Of a stretch of 64,000 nucleotides of DNA, positions 8,327 through 17,468 are shown in pieces. Source of the DNA: Rhodobacteraceae bacterium LNNU 3342. Lineage in GTDB: Bacteria > Pseudomonadota > Alphaproteobacteria > Rhodobacterales > Rhodobacteraceae. The translations under genes were made by a program, and so were the position numbers. Every line of letters starts with the position of its first letter. Positions within the stretch are counted from its first letter, which is position 1. The notes beneath the pieces were generated by a model. It was not told where the DNA came from. It saw nothing but the letters and a program-made list of their open reading frames with translations, and searched no databases. Where the stretch lies: NCBI GenBank assembly GCA_008711135.1, contig VUAW01000012.1:1-64000 (forward strand), given 5' to 3'.

Positions 8327-10393
8327 ATGCTGGATTCGGGACATACGGCGCGGCGGCTGGAAAGCTATGTTCAAGGCCGCTGGCAACCCGGCACGGGCGA
8401 GGGCAAGCCTTTGGCCAACGCGGCCACCGGGGTGACGCATGCGTTGATTTCTTCTGAAGGGATCGATTTTGCCGGCGCGCTCGACTGGGGGCGCGAGGTG
8501 GGAGGTCCGGCGCTGCGCCGGCACACGATCCACGAACGCGCCCTGATGTTGCGCGCCATCGGTAAAAAGCTGATGGAGATGAAGGACGAGTTTCACGCCG
8601 AAAGCCTTGCCACCGGCGCCACACCACAGGATGCCTGGCCCGACATCGACGGCGGCATCGGCACCTTGCTGACCTTCGCGTCAAAGGCGCGACGCGAACT
8701 GCCCAACACCAAGGTCCTGACCGAAGGCGCGGTAGAGCCTTTGTCGCGGGACGGCACCTTTGTCGGGCAGCATATCCTGACGCCGATGCAGGGTGTCGCG
8801 ATCCACATCAACGCCTACAACTTCCCCGTCTGGGGGATGCTTGAAAAGATCGCGCCCTCGCTGATCGCGGGCGTTCCCTGCCTTGTGAAGCCAGCCTCGC
8901 AGACGGCCTACCTGACGGAACTTGTGGTGCGCCGGATGCTTGCGATGGACATCCTGCCGGTCGGCGCGTTGCAGCTGGTATGCGGAAGCGCCGGGGACCT
9001 GCTGGATCATGTGACGGGCCAGGACATCGTGACCTTCACCGGTTCGGCGGCGACGGGGCAAAAGCTGCGGACGCATCCGGCTGTGGTCGGCAATTCCGTG
9101 CGGTTCACGATGGAAGCGGACAGCCTCAACGCCTCGATCCTTGGTCCGGACGCCGGGCCGGGTACACCCGAATTTGATCTGTTCGTCCGCGAGGTTCAGC
9201 GCGAGATGACGTCGAAGGCCGGACAGAAATGCACCGCGATCCGGCGGGTGCTGGTGCCGAAGCAGCATGAGGAAGCCGTGATCGAGGCGCTGTCAGCGCG
9301 TCTTTCCTCTACGCCCATCGGAATGCCTGACGATGCCTCGGCGCGGATGGGGGCGCTTGCGTCGGTCGATGAGCGGGACGGTGTGCGGGAAAAGATCGCC
9401 GTCATCGCGCAAGAGGCAGAGATCGTCTTCGGCAACCCCAACCAAGTGACCCTGGTTTCCGGCGACTCAAGCAAGGGGGCCTTCATGTCACCGGTGCTGC
9501 TGCGCTGCGATGACGCCATGCGTGCCATCGCGCCGCATGAGGTCGAGGCGTTCGGCCCCGTGGCCACCGTGATGACCTATGACGATCTTGATCAGGCAGT
9601 GACACTGGCCAAGAAGGGCAAGGGCTCGCTGGTATCATCGGTCTTCACCGACGACACTGACGTGGTGGCAGCAATGGTGGTGGGACTTGCGTCGTTCCAC
9701 GGCCGGGTGATGATCGGCAACCGCGACAGCGCCAAAAGCTCTACCGGGCATGGGTCGCCGCTTGCGCCGCTGGTGCATGGCGGGCCGGGCCGTGCGGGCG
9801 GGGGCGAGGAAATGGGCGGCATGCGCGGGGTCAAGCACTTCATGCAGCGCACTGCGGTTCAGGGAACGCCGCGCCTGCTTTCTGCCGTGACAGGGCAGTG
9901 GGTGCCCGGCGGGCCAAGCCGCACCGATGTTCATCCGTTTCGCAAGGCGCTGGCGGAACTGCGCGTCGGCGACCAGATCGTGACCGAGGCGCGAGAAGTG
10001 ACGCGTGAGGATGTCGAACATTTCGCCGAATTCACGGGCGATACCTTCTATGCCCACATGGATAGCGACGCCGCCAAGGCGAACCCGTTCTTCGAGGATC
10101 GCGTGGCGCATGGCTACCTTATCGCCTCATTCGCGGCAGGGCTGTTCGTACAGCCTGATCCGGGGCCGGTATTGGCCAATTATGGGGTCGACAACCTCCG
10201 CTTCCTGACCCCGGTCTATTTCGGCGACAGCCTGCGCGTCCGGCTGACCTGCAAGGAGATCAACCCGCGCGAAAACGCTGTCTATGGCGAGGTGCGCTGG
10301 GACTGCCAGGTGACGAACCAGAAGAACGATGTCGTGGCACAGTATGACGTGCTGACCATGGTGGCCAAGACCTGGCCGTTGGAGGAGACATGA
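8327..10393 (+). CDS. paaZ: PaaZ: oxepin-CoA hydrolase / semialdehyde dehydrogenase fusion
   Basis: PaaZ opens the oxepin-CoA ring hydrolytically and oxidises the resulting aldehyde to 3-oxo-5,6-dehydrosuberyl-CoA. The 688-residue product is a fusion. An aldehyde dehydrogenase spans about residues 1-525, with the general-base Glu in MEADSLNASIL near 263 and the nucleophilic Cys in GQKCTAIRR near 302. A MaoC-type (R)-hydratase follows to the end, with the Asp/His pair in TGDTFYAHMD near 572 and 577. Both active sites look intact. GAGGAGG precedes the start. The final TGA overlaps the paaY ATG by four bases. Confidence 0.96.
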   Translation: MLDSGHTARRLESYVQGRWQPGTGEGKPLANAATGVTHALISSEGIDFAGALDWGREVGGPALRRHTIHERALMLRAIGKKLMEMKDEFHAESLATGATPQDAWPDIDGGIGTLLTFASKARRELPNTKVLTEGAVEPLSRDGTFVGQHILTPMQGVAIHINAYNFPVWGMLEKIAPSLIAGVPCLVKPASQTAYLTELVVRRMLAMDILPVGALQLVCGSAGDLLDHVTGQDIVTFTGSAATGQKLRTHPAVVGNSVRFTMEADSLNASILGPDAGPGTPEFDLFVREVQREMTSKAGQKCTAIRRVLVPKQHEEAVIEALSARLSSTPIGMPDDASARMGALASVDERDGVREKIAVIAQEAEIVFGNPNQVTLVSGDSSKGAFMSPVLLRCDDAMRAIAPHEVEAFGPVATVMTYDDLDQAVTLAKKGKGSLVSSVFTDDTDVVAAMVVGLASFHGRVMIGNRDSAKSSTGHGSPLAPLVHGGPGRAGGGEEMGGMRGVKHFMQRTAVQGTPRLLSAVTGQWVPGGPSRTDVHPFRKALAELRVGDQIVTEAREVTREDVEHFAEFTGDTFYAHMDSDAAKANPFFEDRVAHGYLIASFAAGLFVQPDPGPVLANYGVDNLRFLTPVYFGDSLRVRLTCKEINPRENAVYGEVRWDCQVTNQKNDVVAQYDVLTMVAKTWPLEET

Positions 10394-11007
10394 GCGTCTG
10401 GTCATGGAACGGAATCGTGCCGGTGGTTGACCCCACCGCCTTCATCCATCCTGACGCCGTGCTGATCGGTGACGTGATCATCGGCGCCGGCTGTTATATC
10501 GGGGCTGGTGCCGTGCTGCGGGGCGACTTTGGTCGGATCACCCTGCGGCCCGGGTCGAACTTCCAGGAAACATGCGTGGCCCATGCCTTTCCCGGCAAGG
10601 ATGTTCTGGTCGAGGAACTTGGCCACATTGGCCACGGCGCTGTGCTGCACGGGTGCCGGATCGGTCGGAATGCGATGGTGGGCATGAATGCCGTCGTGAT
10701 GGACGAGGCGGTAATCGGCGAAAACTCCATTCTTGGGGCCGCCGCCTTCGTCAAGGCAGGCGCGCAGATACCGGCGAACAGCATGGCGGTAGGGTCACCG
10801 GCCCGCGTGGTCCGGGCGCTGACAGCGGAAGAGATCAACTGGAAGCGCCGGGGAACGGGCGTCTATCAACAGCTGGCACTGGAGGCGTTCGGCAAATTGG
10901 CACCCGCGACCCCGCTGACGGAAGTCGAACCCGATCGTCGCCGCGTGGAGGCACCAGAATACGACCCGCTGTTTGTCGAACGGCGCGGGTTCAGCGAACG
11001 GCCTTGA
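10390..11007 (+). CDS. paaY: PaaY, gamma-carbonic-anhydrase-fold thioesterase
   Basis: PaaY proteins are hexapeptide-repeat trimers that hydrolyse dead-end CoA thioesters arising during phenylacetate degradation. The 205-residue product shows repeating hexapeptide turns from about residue 15 to 150 and His residues in VAHAFPG and GHIGHGAVLHGCRIG that match the metal site of gamma-class carbonic anhydrases. The ATGA overlap with paaZ indicates coupled translation. Its 3' end overlaps the convergent TetR gene by 17 bases, so the two operons meet tail to tail without a spacer. Confidence 0.93.
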   Translation: MSVWSWNGIVPVVDPTAFIHPDAVLIGDVIIGAGCYIGAGAVLRGDFGRITLRPGSNFQETCVAHAFPGKDVLVEELGHIGHGAVLHGCRIGRNAMVGMNAVVMDEAVIGENSILGAAAFVKAGAQIPANSMAVGSPARVVRALTAEEINWKRRGTGVYQQLALEAFGKLAPATPLTEVEPDRRRVEAPEYDPLFVERRGFSERP

Positions 11008-11590
11008 CCCCTTCCAAGATTAGGGTCGTCGCAACCCGCGCGTAGTCTTGGCGGCTGACCGCCCCGCCGTCGCGGAACCACATGTAGACCCAGTTCATCA
11101 TACCGAACAGCGACATGGTGACCGGCATCAGCAGCGGGCGATCCGGGTTGTCGAGATCGGGATGAATTTCACGAATGATAGTTGAAAAGTAGCGGACGAT
11201 GCGGCGTTCGACCTGCATGATCTGCTGGCGCTGTTCATCCGAAAGCGCGGGCCCTGCGTTCAACTGCACCTTGTGCTGGTCATCGGCGCCCTTGTAGGCC
11301 TCCAGCATTGTCAGAACCAGCTTTTCCAGCCGCTGCTGATGCGGCAGGTTCGGATCAACAGCCTGCTCCAATGCCTTTTCCAAGTCTTCAAGATGCGTGT
11401 GGATGATCGCAAAGATCAGCGCGTCCTTGGACGGGTAGTAATGATAAAGCAGCGACTTCGACACGCCCGCCTCGCTGGCGATCTGCGACATCGAGGCCTT
11501 TTCCATGCCCTGCGTCGCGAACACATGCGCCGCTGTGAGGAGAAGCTGGTGCTGCTTCTCCTCGAAGTTCTCTGCTCGCGTCCTTGCCAT
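10991..11590 (-). CDS. paaR: TetR family repressor of the phenylacetate island
   Basis: The 199-residue product has an N-terminal TetR helix-turn-helix, with ASMSQIASEAGVSKSLLYHY and FPS/YPSKDALI-type residues at about 30-55, and a C-terminal ligand domain. It is the last gene of the minus-strand paaG-paaI-paaK unit. TetR repressors in paa clusters answer to phenylacetyl-CoA or related thioesters. The ACCG/CGGT palindromes at 2484-2497 and 14317-14332 are its most plausible targets. The symbol reflects position and family rather than proven orthology, because the name PaaR is used for more than one regulator. Confidence 0.82.
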   Translation of the reverse strand: MARTRAENFEEKQHQLLLTAAHVFATQGMEKASMSQIASEAGVSKSLLYHYYPSKDALIFAIIHTHLEDLEKALEQAVDPNLPHQQRLEKLVLTMLEAYKGADDQHKVQLNAGPALSDEQRQQIMQVERRIVRYFSTIIREIHPDLDNPDRPLLMPVTMSLFGMMNWVYMWFRDGGAVSRQDYARVATTLILEGVKAVR

Positions 11591-11683
11591 GAGCGACGGG
11601 ATTCCTTTGTGTTCCAGTTCCCAATGGAGAGGGTGTCGACCCTTTAGTGCGAGTATCTGGAATCTTCCAGCGGCGCGTCGGCA

Positions 11684-12991
11684 CTACTTTGGCCGACTGT
11701 CGACGACGCGCTTCGCCTTTCCTTCGGAACGGGTGATGAAGTCAGGATCATGGACCACGACCTGCGCCGAAACCCCGATGACCGACTTGATGTAATGCGC
11801 CAGCTCGTTTTTCGACGCTGCCCGTGCCTCGGGGGCGCAGCGGTCGGCCGTGCATTCCACATGCACCACCATCGCATCCATGCGACCGTCGCGGATCAAC
11901 TCGATCTGGAAATGCGGCGCCAGCCCGGCACATTTCAGGATCTGTTCCTCAACCTGCGTCGGGAAGACGTTGACGCCGCGAAGGATGATCATGTCGTCAC
12001 AGCGGCCGGTGATCTTTTCGATCCTGCGCATGCTGCGTGCCGTACCCGGCAGGATCCGTGTCAGGTCCCGCGTCCGGTAGCGGATCATCGGCAGGCCTTC
12101 CTTGGTCAGCGTGGTGAACACCAGTTCGCCCATCTGGCCGTCCGGCAGCACCTCGCCCGTCTGCGGGTCGATGATTTCGGGATAGAAGTGATCTTCCCAG
12201 ACATGAAGGCCGTCTTTCGTTTCCACGCATTCGCAGGCGACGCCCGGGCCCATCACTTCGGACAGGCCATAGATGTCCACCGCTTGCATGTCGAACGCAT
12301 GCTCGATTTCCTGACGCAGGGCGTTCGTCCAAGGTTCAGCGCCAAAGATCCCGACCCGCAGCGAACTTTGGCGCGGATCAAGCCCCTGACGGTGGAACTC
12401 GTCCAGGATCGAGAGCATGTAGGACGGCGTCACCATGATGATGCGCGGCTTGAAGTCGTTGATCAGCGTGACCTGCCGTTCCGTCATGCCTCCCGAGATC
12501 GGGACCACCGTACAGCCGAGCCGTTCTGCCCCGTAATGCGCCCCAAGGCCGCCGGTGAAAAGGCCATAGCCGTAAGCAATATGGGCGATGTCACCCTTGC
12601 GGCCACCGCTGGCGCGGATCGACCGCGCCACTACGTCAGCCCAATGATCAATGTCGTTCTTGGTGTAGCCCACAACCGTCGGCTTCCCTGTCGTGCCCGA
12701 GGAAGCGTGGATCCGCACCAGCTGTTCGCGCGGGACGGCGAACATGCCAAAGGGGTAGGTGTCCCGCAGGTCCTGCTTCATCGTGAACGGGAACTTCGCG
12801 AGGTCGGCCAAGGTCTGGAAGCCATCGGGGTGGGCGCCATGCTCATCAAGACGCTTGCGGTAGAAGGGCGAGTTCTCATACGCGTGCCGCAGTGACCATG
12901 CCATGCGTCTTTCCTGAAGCGCGGTGATCTCGTCGCGGCTGGCGATTTCGATGGGCTCGAGAATTTCCTGATCGGGTGTCATGTCGTTCAT
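11684..12991 (-). CDS. paaK: Phenylacetate-CoA ligase
   Basis: PaaK activates phenylacetate to phenylacetyl-CoA with ATP. The 435-residue product has the adenylate-forming signature HASSGTTGKPTVVGYT near residue 95, YGLSEVMGPGVACEC near 240, RYRTRDLTRILPG near 305 and the C-terminal ITGRCDDMIILRGVNVFP near 330. All are typical of PaaK and not of general AMP ligases. AGGAG lies upstream of the ATG. It follows paaI by 22 bases in the same minus-strand unit, with the TetR gene 93 bases downstream. Confidence 0.95.
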   Translation of the reverse strand: MNDMTPDQEILEPIEIASRDEITALQERRMAWSLRHAYENSPFYRKRLDEHGAHPDGFQTLADLAKFPFTMKQDLRDTYPFGMFAVPREQLVRIHASSGTTGKPTVVGYTKNDIDHWADVVARSIRASGGRKGDIAHIAYGYGLFTGGLGAHYGAERLGCTVVPISGGMTERQVTLINDFKPRIIMVTPSYMLSILDEFHRQGLDPRQSSLRVGIFGAEPWTNALRQEIEHAFDMQAVDIYGLSEVMGPGVACECVETKDGLHVWEDHFYPEIIDPQTGEVLPDGQMGELVFTTLTKEGLPMIRYRTRDLTRILPGTARSMRRIEKITGRCDDMIILRGVNVFPTQVEEQILKCAGLAPHFQIELIRDGRMDAMVVHVECTADRCAPEARAASKNELAHYIKSVIGVSAQVVVHDPDFITRSEGKAKRVVDSRPK

Positions 12992-13013
12992 CGGCTCCTC
13001 CCTTGAACGTCGT

Positions 13014-13466
13014 TCAGCTGTTGCCCTCGGGCAGAAACGTGCGGTTGGTGGTCCGCGAGTGGCCCCGGAACTCGGCGATCACAGTTCCGTCCTCGTGCGT
13101 GATCCGGACGTCATAGATGCCGGAACGGCCCTTGCGCGAAACCTCGCGCGCGGTGGCTGTCAGCCTGTCCCCGCGCGCACCCGGGGCGATGTAGGTGATG
13201 GCGCAGTGCTGGGCGACGGTCATCTGGTTGTAGGTGTTGCAGGCAAAGGCGAAGGCGCTGTCCGCAAGCGTAAACAGGTAGCCGCCATGGGCATTGCCGT
13301 GGCCGTTGGTCATTTGGTCGGTCAGCGTCATCGCCAGCGTCGCCTCGCCCGGGGCAATGTGCAGCAGTTGCATTCCCAGCCGCTGTGACGCGCTGTCGTC
13401 GTTCCACATCGCCTTGGCGCATGCTTCGGCAAGTTCCTGCGGGGACATTCCGGCTACGTCTTTCAT
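13014..13466 (-). CDS. paaI: Hydroxyphenylacetyl-CoA thioesterase PaaI
   Basis: PaaI is a hotdog-fold thioesterase that rescues CoA from stalled or hydroxylated phenylacetyl-CoA. The 150-residue product contains NGHGNAHGGYLFTLADSAFA near residue 53, which carries the catalytic Asp and the hotdog helix, and ITYIAPGARGDRLTATA. Starting at 13466 places the ATG one base after the paaG stop and matches the family length; a longer frame starting at 13502 would overlap paaG and lacks family similarity in the added residues. Confidence 0.92.
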   Translation of the reverse strand: MKDVAGMSPQELAEACAKAMWNDDSASQRLGMQLLHIAPGEATLAMTLTDQMTNGHGNAHGGYLFTLADSAFAFACNTYNQMTVAQHCAITYIAPGARGDRLTATAREVSRKGRSGIYDVRITHEDGTVIAEFRGHSRTTNRTFLPEGNS

Positions 13467-13467
13467 T

Positions 13468-14262
13468 CTAGCGGCCCCGGAACTGCGCAGGGCGCTTTTC
13501 AAGAAACGCCGTCACGCCTTCGGCATAGTCGTCGCTGCGCCCCGCCTGACGCTGGCAATCGCATTCGGCGTCCAGATGACTGTCGAAATCGCGGTTCGCG
13601 GCCTCCTGGATCAGTCGCTTGGTCAGCCCCAGCCCCAGCGTCGGTCCCGCGGCCAGACGCTGGGCAAGAGCGCTCGCCTCTGGCAGCAGCGCGTCGTCAT
13701 CCAGTGCCTTCCAGATCAGGCCCCATTCGGCGGCGGTTTCCGCAAGCAGGGGCTCTGCCGTCATCGTCAGCGCCTTGGCGCGCGGCTCACCAAGGATGCG
13801 GGTCAGCGTCCAGCTGCCGCCTGCGTCAGGGATCAACCCGATCTTGGAAAAGGCCTGGATGAATTTCGCGGATTTCGCTGCCAGGACGATATCGCATGCA
13901 AAGGCTATATTGGCGCCGGCTCCCGCAGCCACCCCGTTGACCGCGCAGATTACCGGCTTTTCCAGCGCCCGGATCAGCCGCAGCGCGGGGTTGTAGAACG
14001 TCTCAAGCGTGTGCCCAAGATCCGGCCTTTCCGTGTTCTTACGCGGATCGCGGTCACCCAAGTCCTGACCCGCGCAGAAGCCCCGACCCGCTCCGGTCAG
14101 AAGAACGGCACGGATCTCTTCATCCTCATGTGCCCGCTCAAGTTGCGACCGCAGGGCCAGATGCATTTCCTCATTGAAGGAATTCAGCTTGTCCGGGCGG
14201 TTCAGCGTGAGCTTCAAGACGCCGGATTCGACCTCTGCCAGAACAGTGGGGCTTGTTGTCAT
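13468..14262 (-). CDS. paaG: 1,2-epoxyphenylacetyl-CoA isomerase PaaG
   Basis: PaaG isomerises the ring epoxide to oxepin-CoA and belongs to the crotonase superfamily. The 264-residue product has the oxyanion-hole segments GRGFCAGQDLGDRDP near residue 57 and AVNGVAAGAGANIAFACDI near 105. The Asp in the IPDAGGSW segment near 140 matches the PaaG catalytic residue. It is the first gene of the minus-strand unit. Its promoter shares the 173-base gap with the divergent ABC transporter, where an operator-like repeat lies. Confidence 0.93.
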   Translation of the reverse strand: MTTSPTVLAEVESGVLKLTLNRPDKLNSFNEEMHLALRSQLERAHEDEEIRAVLLTGAGRGFCAGQDLGDRDPRKNTERPDLGHTLETFYNPALRLIRALEKPVICAVNGVAAGAGANIAFACDIVLAAKSAKFIQAFSKIGLIPDAGGSWTLTRILGEPRAKALTMTAEPLLAETAAEWGLIWKALDDDALLPEASALAQRLAAGPTLGLGLTKRLIQEAANRDFDSHLDAECDCQRQAGRSDDYAEGVTAFLEKRPAQFRGR

Positions 14263-14316
14263 TGGGTCCTCTCCATGGCCCTCTCCCCGGGGCCAATGGA
14301 GATAACAGTTGCATAA

Positions 14317-14332
14317 ACCGTCCGGTCGGTCA
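14317..14332. promoter_or_regulatory. Operator-like repeat between paaG and the ABC transporter
   Basis: ACCGTCCGGTCGGTCA contains ACCG and CGGT arms in inverted orientation and ends with the same CGGTCA found in the paaJ operator at 2484-2497; both are followed by ATG/AATG-type AT bases. It is located in the divergent gap, 54 bases before paaG and 103 bases before the transporter gene, so one repressor could control both. The TetR protein at 10991-11590 is the likely binder. Confidence 0.55.
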
Positions 14333-14435
14333 ATGTTCAGAGCATGGCTTTGGGAGGAGCCGGGCGTGAATCAGGGCGGCGCGAAAAGCGCCTCCGATCA
14401 GCGCGCCTTCAAGGGGATAAGCTAGGGAGGACGAC

Positions 14436-15578
14436 ATGAAGTTCACATCGAGTACTGCGGTGATCGCGCTGATGGCGGCGGCGATGCCCTTCGCAGCGCA
14501 GGCTGAAATCCGGCTCGGGGCCAGTGTTTCGGCCACCGGCCCGGCTGCGTTCCTCGGCGACCCCGAGGCCAAGACCATCGAGATGATGGTTGAGGAGATC
14601 AACGCCAGCGGCGGCATCAACGGCGAGCAGATCGCCCTGACCCTTTATGACGACGGAGGCGACCCGAACAAGGCGCGCACCTTCGCGACGCGCCTCGTCG
14701 AGGATGACGAGGTGGTGGCCATCATCGGCGGCTCGACCACCGGCACGACGATGTCCATCCTCGACGTGGCGCAGGAAGAGGGCATCCCCTTCATTTCCTT
14801 GGCGGGCGCTATTTCGATCATCGACCCGGTGCGCGAATACGTCTTCAAGACCCCGCATACCGACCGCATGGCCTGCGAAAAGATCTTTGCCGACATGCAG
14901 GCCCGCGACATTTCCCGCATCGGACTTATTTCCGGAACCGACGGCTTTGGCGCATCCATGCAGGCTGAATGCAAGGAGGTCGCAGGCGACAGCGGGATCG
15001 AGATCGTGGCGGACGAAACCTATGGCCCGCAAGATGCCGACATGACCCCGCAGCTGACGCGCATCCGCAATACTGGCGATGTGCAGGCGGTGCTGAACGC
15101 GGGCTTTGGGCAGGGACCTGCGATTGTGACGCGCAACTACGCGCAACTGGGCTTCGAAATCCCGCTGTACCAAAGTCACGGTGTCGCCTCGAACGCCTTC
15201 ATCGACTTGGTGGGGGCAGAGGCTGCGGAGGGGGTGCGCCTGCCGGGCACGGCGCTGCTGATCGCCGACCAGCTGTCCGAGGACGATCCGCAGTATCAGG
15301 TCACGACCGACTATACGGCGCTTTACCGCGCAAAATACAGTGATGAACCTTCGACCTTCGCGGGCTATGCCCATGACGCCGTTCTACTGATGGCAGACGC
15401 AATTGCCCGCGCGGGCAGCACCGATCCTGATGACATCCGCGATGCGCTGGAGGCGACCTCGGGCTTCGTCGGCACCACGGGCACCTATACCTTCTCGCCC
15501 GAGGATCATCTGGGCCTCGACCTCAGCGCCTTCCGCATGCTGGAGATCAACGACGGCGACTGGACGCAGTTGGATTGA
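14436..15578 (+). CDS. LIV-type ABC transporter substrate-binding protein
   Basis: The 380-residue product has a Sec signal peptide (residues 1-23, MKFTSSTAVIALMAAAMPFA with an AQA cleavage site) and a periplasmic type-I binding fold of the Peripla_BP_6 class. GASVSATGPAAFLGDPEAKTI and IIGGSTTGTTMSILDVAQEE are typical of the branched-chain amino acid binding family, many members of which bind aromatic acids. Its place between phenylacetate genes suggests phenylacetate, phenylalanine or a related aromatic as substrate; this is inferred. AGGGAGGA precedes the ATG. Permease and ATPase genes follow. Confidence 0.9.
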   Translation: MKFTSSTAVIALMAAAMPFAAQAEIRLGASVSATGPAAFLGDPEAKTIEMMVEEINASGGINGEQIALTLYDDGGDPNKARTFATRLVEDDEVVAIIGGSTTGTTMSILDVAQEEGIPFISLAGAISIIDPVREYVFKTPHTDRMACEKIFADMQARDISRIGLISGTDGFGASMQAECKEVAGDSGIEIVADETYGPQDADMTPQLTRIRNTGDVQAVLNAGFGQGPAIVTRNYAQLGFEIPLYQSHGVASNAFIDLVGAEAAEGVRLPGTALLIADQLSEDDPQYQVTTDYTALYRAKYSDEPSTFAGYAHDAVLLMADAIARAGSTDPDDIRDALEATSGFVGTTGTYTFSPEDHLGLDLSAFRMLEINDGDWTQLD

Positions 15579-15639
15579 TCCTGTCCCGGTCGGGTGCTGC
15601 CCCGACCGGCTTCCCCAACCCCGGAGGTCAGGAAGGCTC

Positions 15640-16512
15640 ATGGACGCCCTGCTGCAATTCATCTTCTCCGGCATGACGGTCGGCGCGGTCTATGCGCTGG
15701 TCGCGCTGGGGTTCACAATCATCTACAACGCGTCAGACGTGGTGAACTTCGCGCAGGGCGAATTCGTCATGCTGGGCGGCATGATCACCGTGTTCACCTA
15801 CATGGCGGGCGTGCCGCTGCCGCTGGCCGCGGTGCTGGCGATCGTTGCCACCGCCGCGGTCGGTGTGGCCCTGAACAAGCTGGCGATCGAGCCCGCGCGC
15901 GGGGCGCCGGTTGTTTCGCTCATCATCATCACCATCGGGGCCTCGATCCTGATCCGGGGTGCGGCGCAATTGATCTTCGACAAGCAGTTGCACCGGTTTC
16001 CGGCCTTTTCTGGCGACGCGCCGCTGCGGGTGATGGGGGCGACGATCCTGCCGCAAAGCCTCTGGGTGATCGGCGGCGCGATCCTGGTCTTCGTCGGGCT
16101 GTGGCTGTTCTTTACGCGCACACTGACGGGCAAGGCGGTGCTGGCGACCGCGAACAACCGTGTGGCGGCGCAGCTTGTGGGCATCAACACTAACTGGGTG
16201 ATGACCCTGTCCTTTGGCCTTTCCGCGGCCATCGGCGCCTTTGCAGGGGTTCTGGTGACGCCGATCACGCTGGTCAGCTATGACATCGGCGTGGGCCTTG
16301 CGCTCAAGGGCTTCGCAGGGGCCATGCTGGGCGGCATGGGCAACCCCAAGGGTGCGCTGGTGGGCGGGCTGTTGCTTGGGCTGCTGGAGGCTATGACGGC
16401 GGGCTACCTGAGTTCGCAGTACAAGGATGCGGTGGCCTTCATCGTCATCCTTGCCGTGCTCTTCGTGATGCCGCACGGCCTCTTCGGAAGCAAGTCGGTG
16501 GAGCGCGTCTGA
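15640..16512 (+). CDS. LIV-type ABC transporter permease (LivH-like)
   Basis: This 290-residue inner-membrane protein is mostly hydrophobic, with about eight membrane segments. It carries the family opening GMTVGAVYALVALGFTIIYN and FAQGEFVMLGGM, and the C-terminal GFAGAMLGGMGNPKGALVGG that contacts the ATPase. ATG at 15640 follows GGAGG-like bases (15622-15634); the frame is open upstream into the previous gene. It pairs with the next permease, whose ATG overlaps this stop by one base. Confidence 0.92.
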   Translation: MDALLQFIFSGMTVGAVYALVALGFTIIYNASDVVNFAQGEFVMLGGMITVFTYMAGVPLPLAAVLAIVATAAVGVALNKLAIEPARGAPVVSLIIITIGASILIRGAAQLIFDKQLHRFPAFSGDAPLRVMGATILPQSLWVIGGAILVFVGLWLFFTRTLTGKAVLATANNRVAAQLVGINTNWVMTLSFGLSAAIGAFAGVLVTPITLVSYDIGVGLALKGFAGAMLGGMGNPKGALVGGLLLGLLEAMTAGYLSSQYKDAVAFIVILAVLFVMPHGLFGSKSVERV

Positions 16513-17468
16513 TGGGTTCCCGCCGCAAATGGATCCAGCTTGCGGTGCTGGCCGCGCTGATCATCGTGCTGCCGTTCTTCTTTCCGTCCAGCTACTATTA
16601 TCGGGTGGGCGCGCTGATCTTCGTCAATGCTCTGGCGGTGGTGGGGATGGTGATCCTGATCGGCTATGCCGGACAGATCAGCCTGGGTCACGCGGGCTTT
16701 GCCGGTATCGGGGCTTATGCCTGTGCATTGGCCCCTGAATATCTTGGACTGCACCCGGGGCTGGCCCTGATCCTGGGGGCGGTTACATCGGGCGTGCTTG
16801 CCTTGCTGATCGGGCGGCCCATCCTGCGGCTCAAGGGCTATTATCTTGGCGTCGCGACCCTAGGGTTCGGCATTCTCGTTTCGATGGTCCTGACAAATGA
16901 ACGTGCGCTGACAGGCGGGCCTGATGGGATGTCCGTGGCGGACCCGGGGTTGCGAGGAATGCTGCGGGATCTTGGATGGCGGCTGTCAGTGGGTGAACTT
17001 TGGTATGGCGTCAGCGCGATCGCATTGCTGATCGGCGCGTGGGTCGCGCTGAACTTGTTCGACAGCCCCACCGGACGGGCAATGCGCGCGCTGCACGGGT
17101 CAGAGGTTGCGGCCTCGACCGTGGGCGTTGACGTGGCACGGCAGAAGCTGCGGGCCTTCGTGATCTCGGCCCTCTATGCTTCGGTGTCGGGTTCGCTGCT
17201 GGCGCTTCAGAACGGGTTCATCACCCCTGATGTCGCGGGCTTCATGCACTCGATCGAGATGGTGACGATGGCGGTGCTTGGCGGCGTCGGCTCGGTTCTG
17301 GGCGGAACGCTTGGCGCGGCGATTTTGACCACGCTGCCGCAGGTGCTGACGATCTTCGCCGAATATGAACAGCTGGTGCTGGGCGCAGTCATGATCCTTG
17401 TCATGATCTTCCTGCCGCAGGGGCTGCTGCCCTCGATCGCTCGCCGCTTCCGGGGGAGGGACGAATGA
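16512..17468 (+). CDS. LIV-type ABC transporter permease (LivM-like)
   Basis: The second membrane subunit of the aromatic/branched-chain type importer has 318 residues. LIGYAGQISLGHAGFAGIGAYA near residue 50 and the C-terminal MLGGVGSVLGG-like AVLGGVGSVLGGTLGAAIL are LivM hallmarks. The start overlaps the previous stop and the end overlaps the ATPase start by four bases, so all subunits are translationally coupled. Confidence 0.92.
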   Translation: MGSRRKWIQLAVLAALIIVLPFFFPSSYYYRVGALIFVNALAVVGMVILIGYAGQISLGHAGFAGIGAYACALAPEYLGLHPGLALILGAVTSGVLALLIGRPILRLKGYYLGVATLGFGILVSMVLTNERALTGGPDGMSVADPGLRGMLRDLGWRLSVGELWYGVSAIALLIGAWVALNLFDSPTGRAMRALHGSEVAASTVGVDVARQKLRAFVISALYASVSGSLLALQNGFITPDVAGFMHSIEMVTMAVLGGVGSVLGGTLGAAILTTLPQVLTIFAEYEQLVLGAVMILVMIFLPQGLLPSIARRFRGRDE

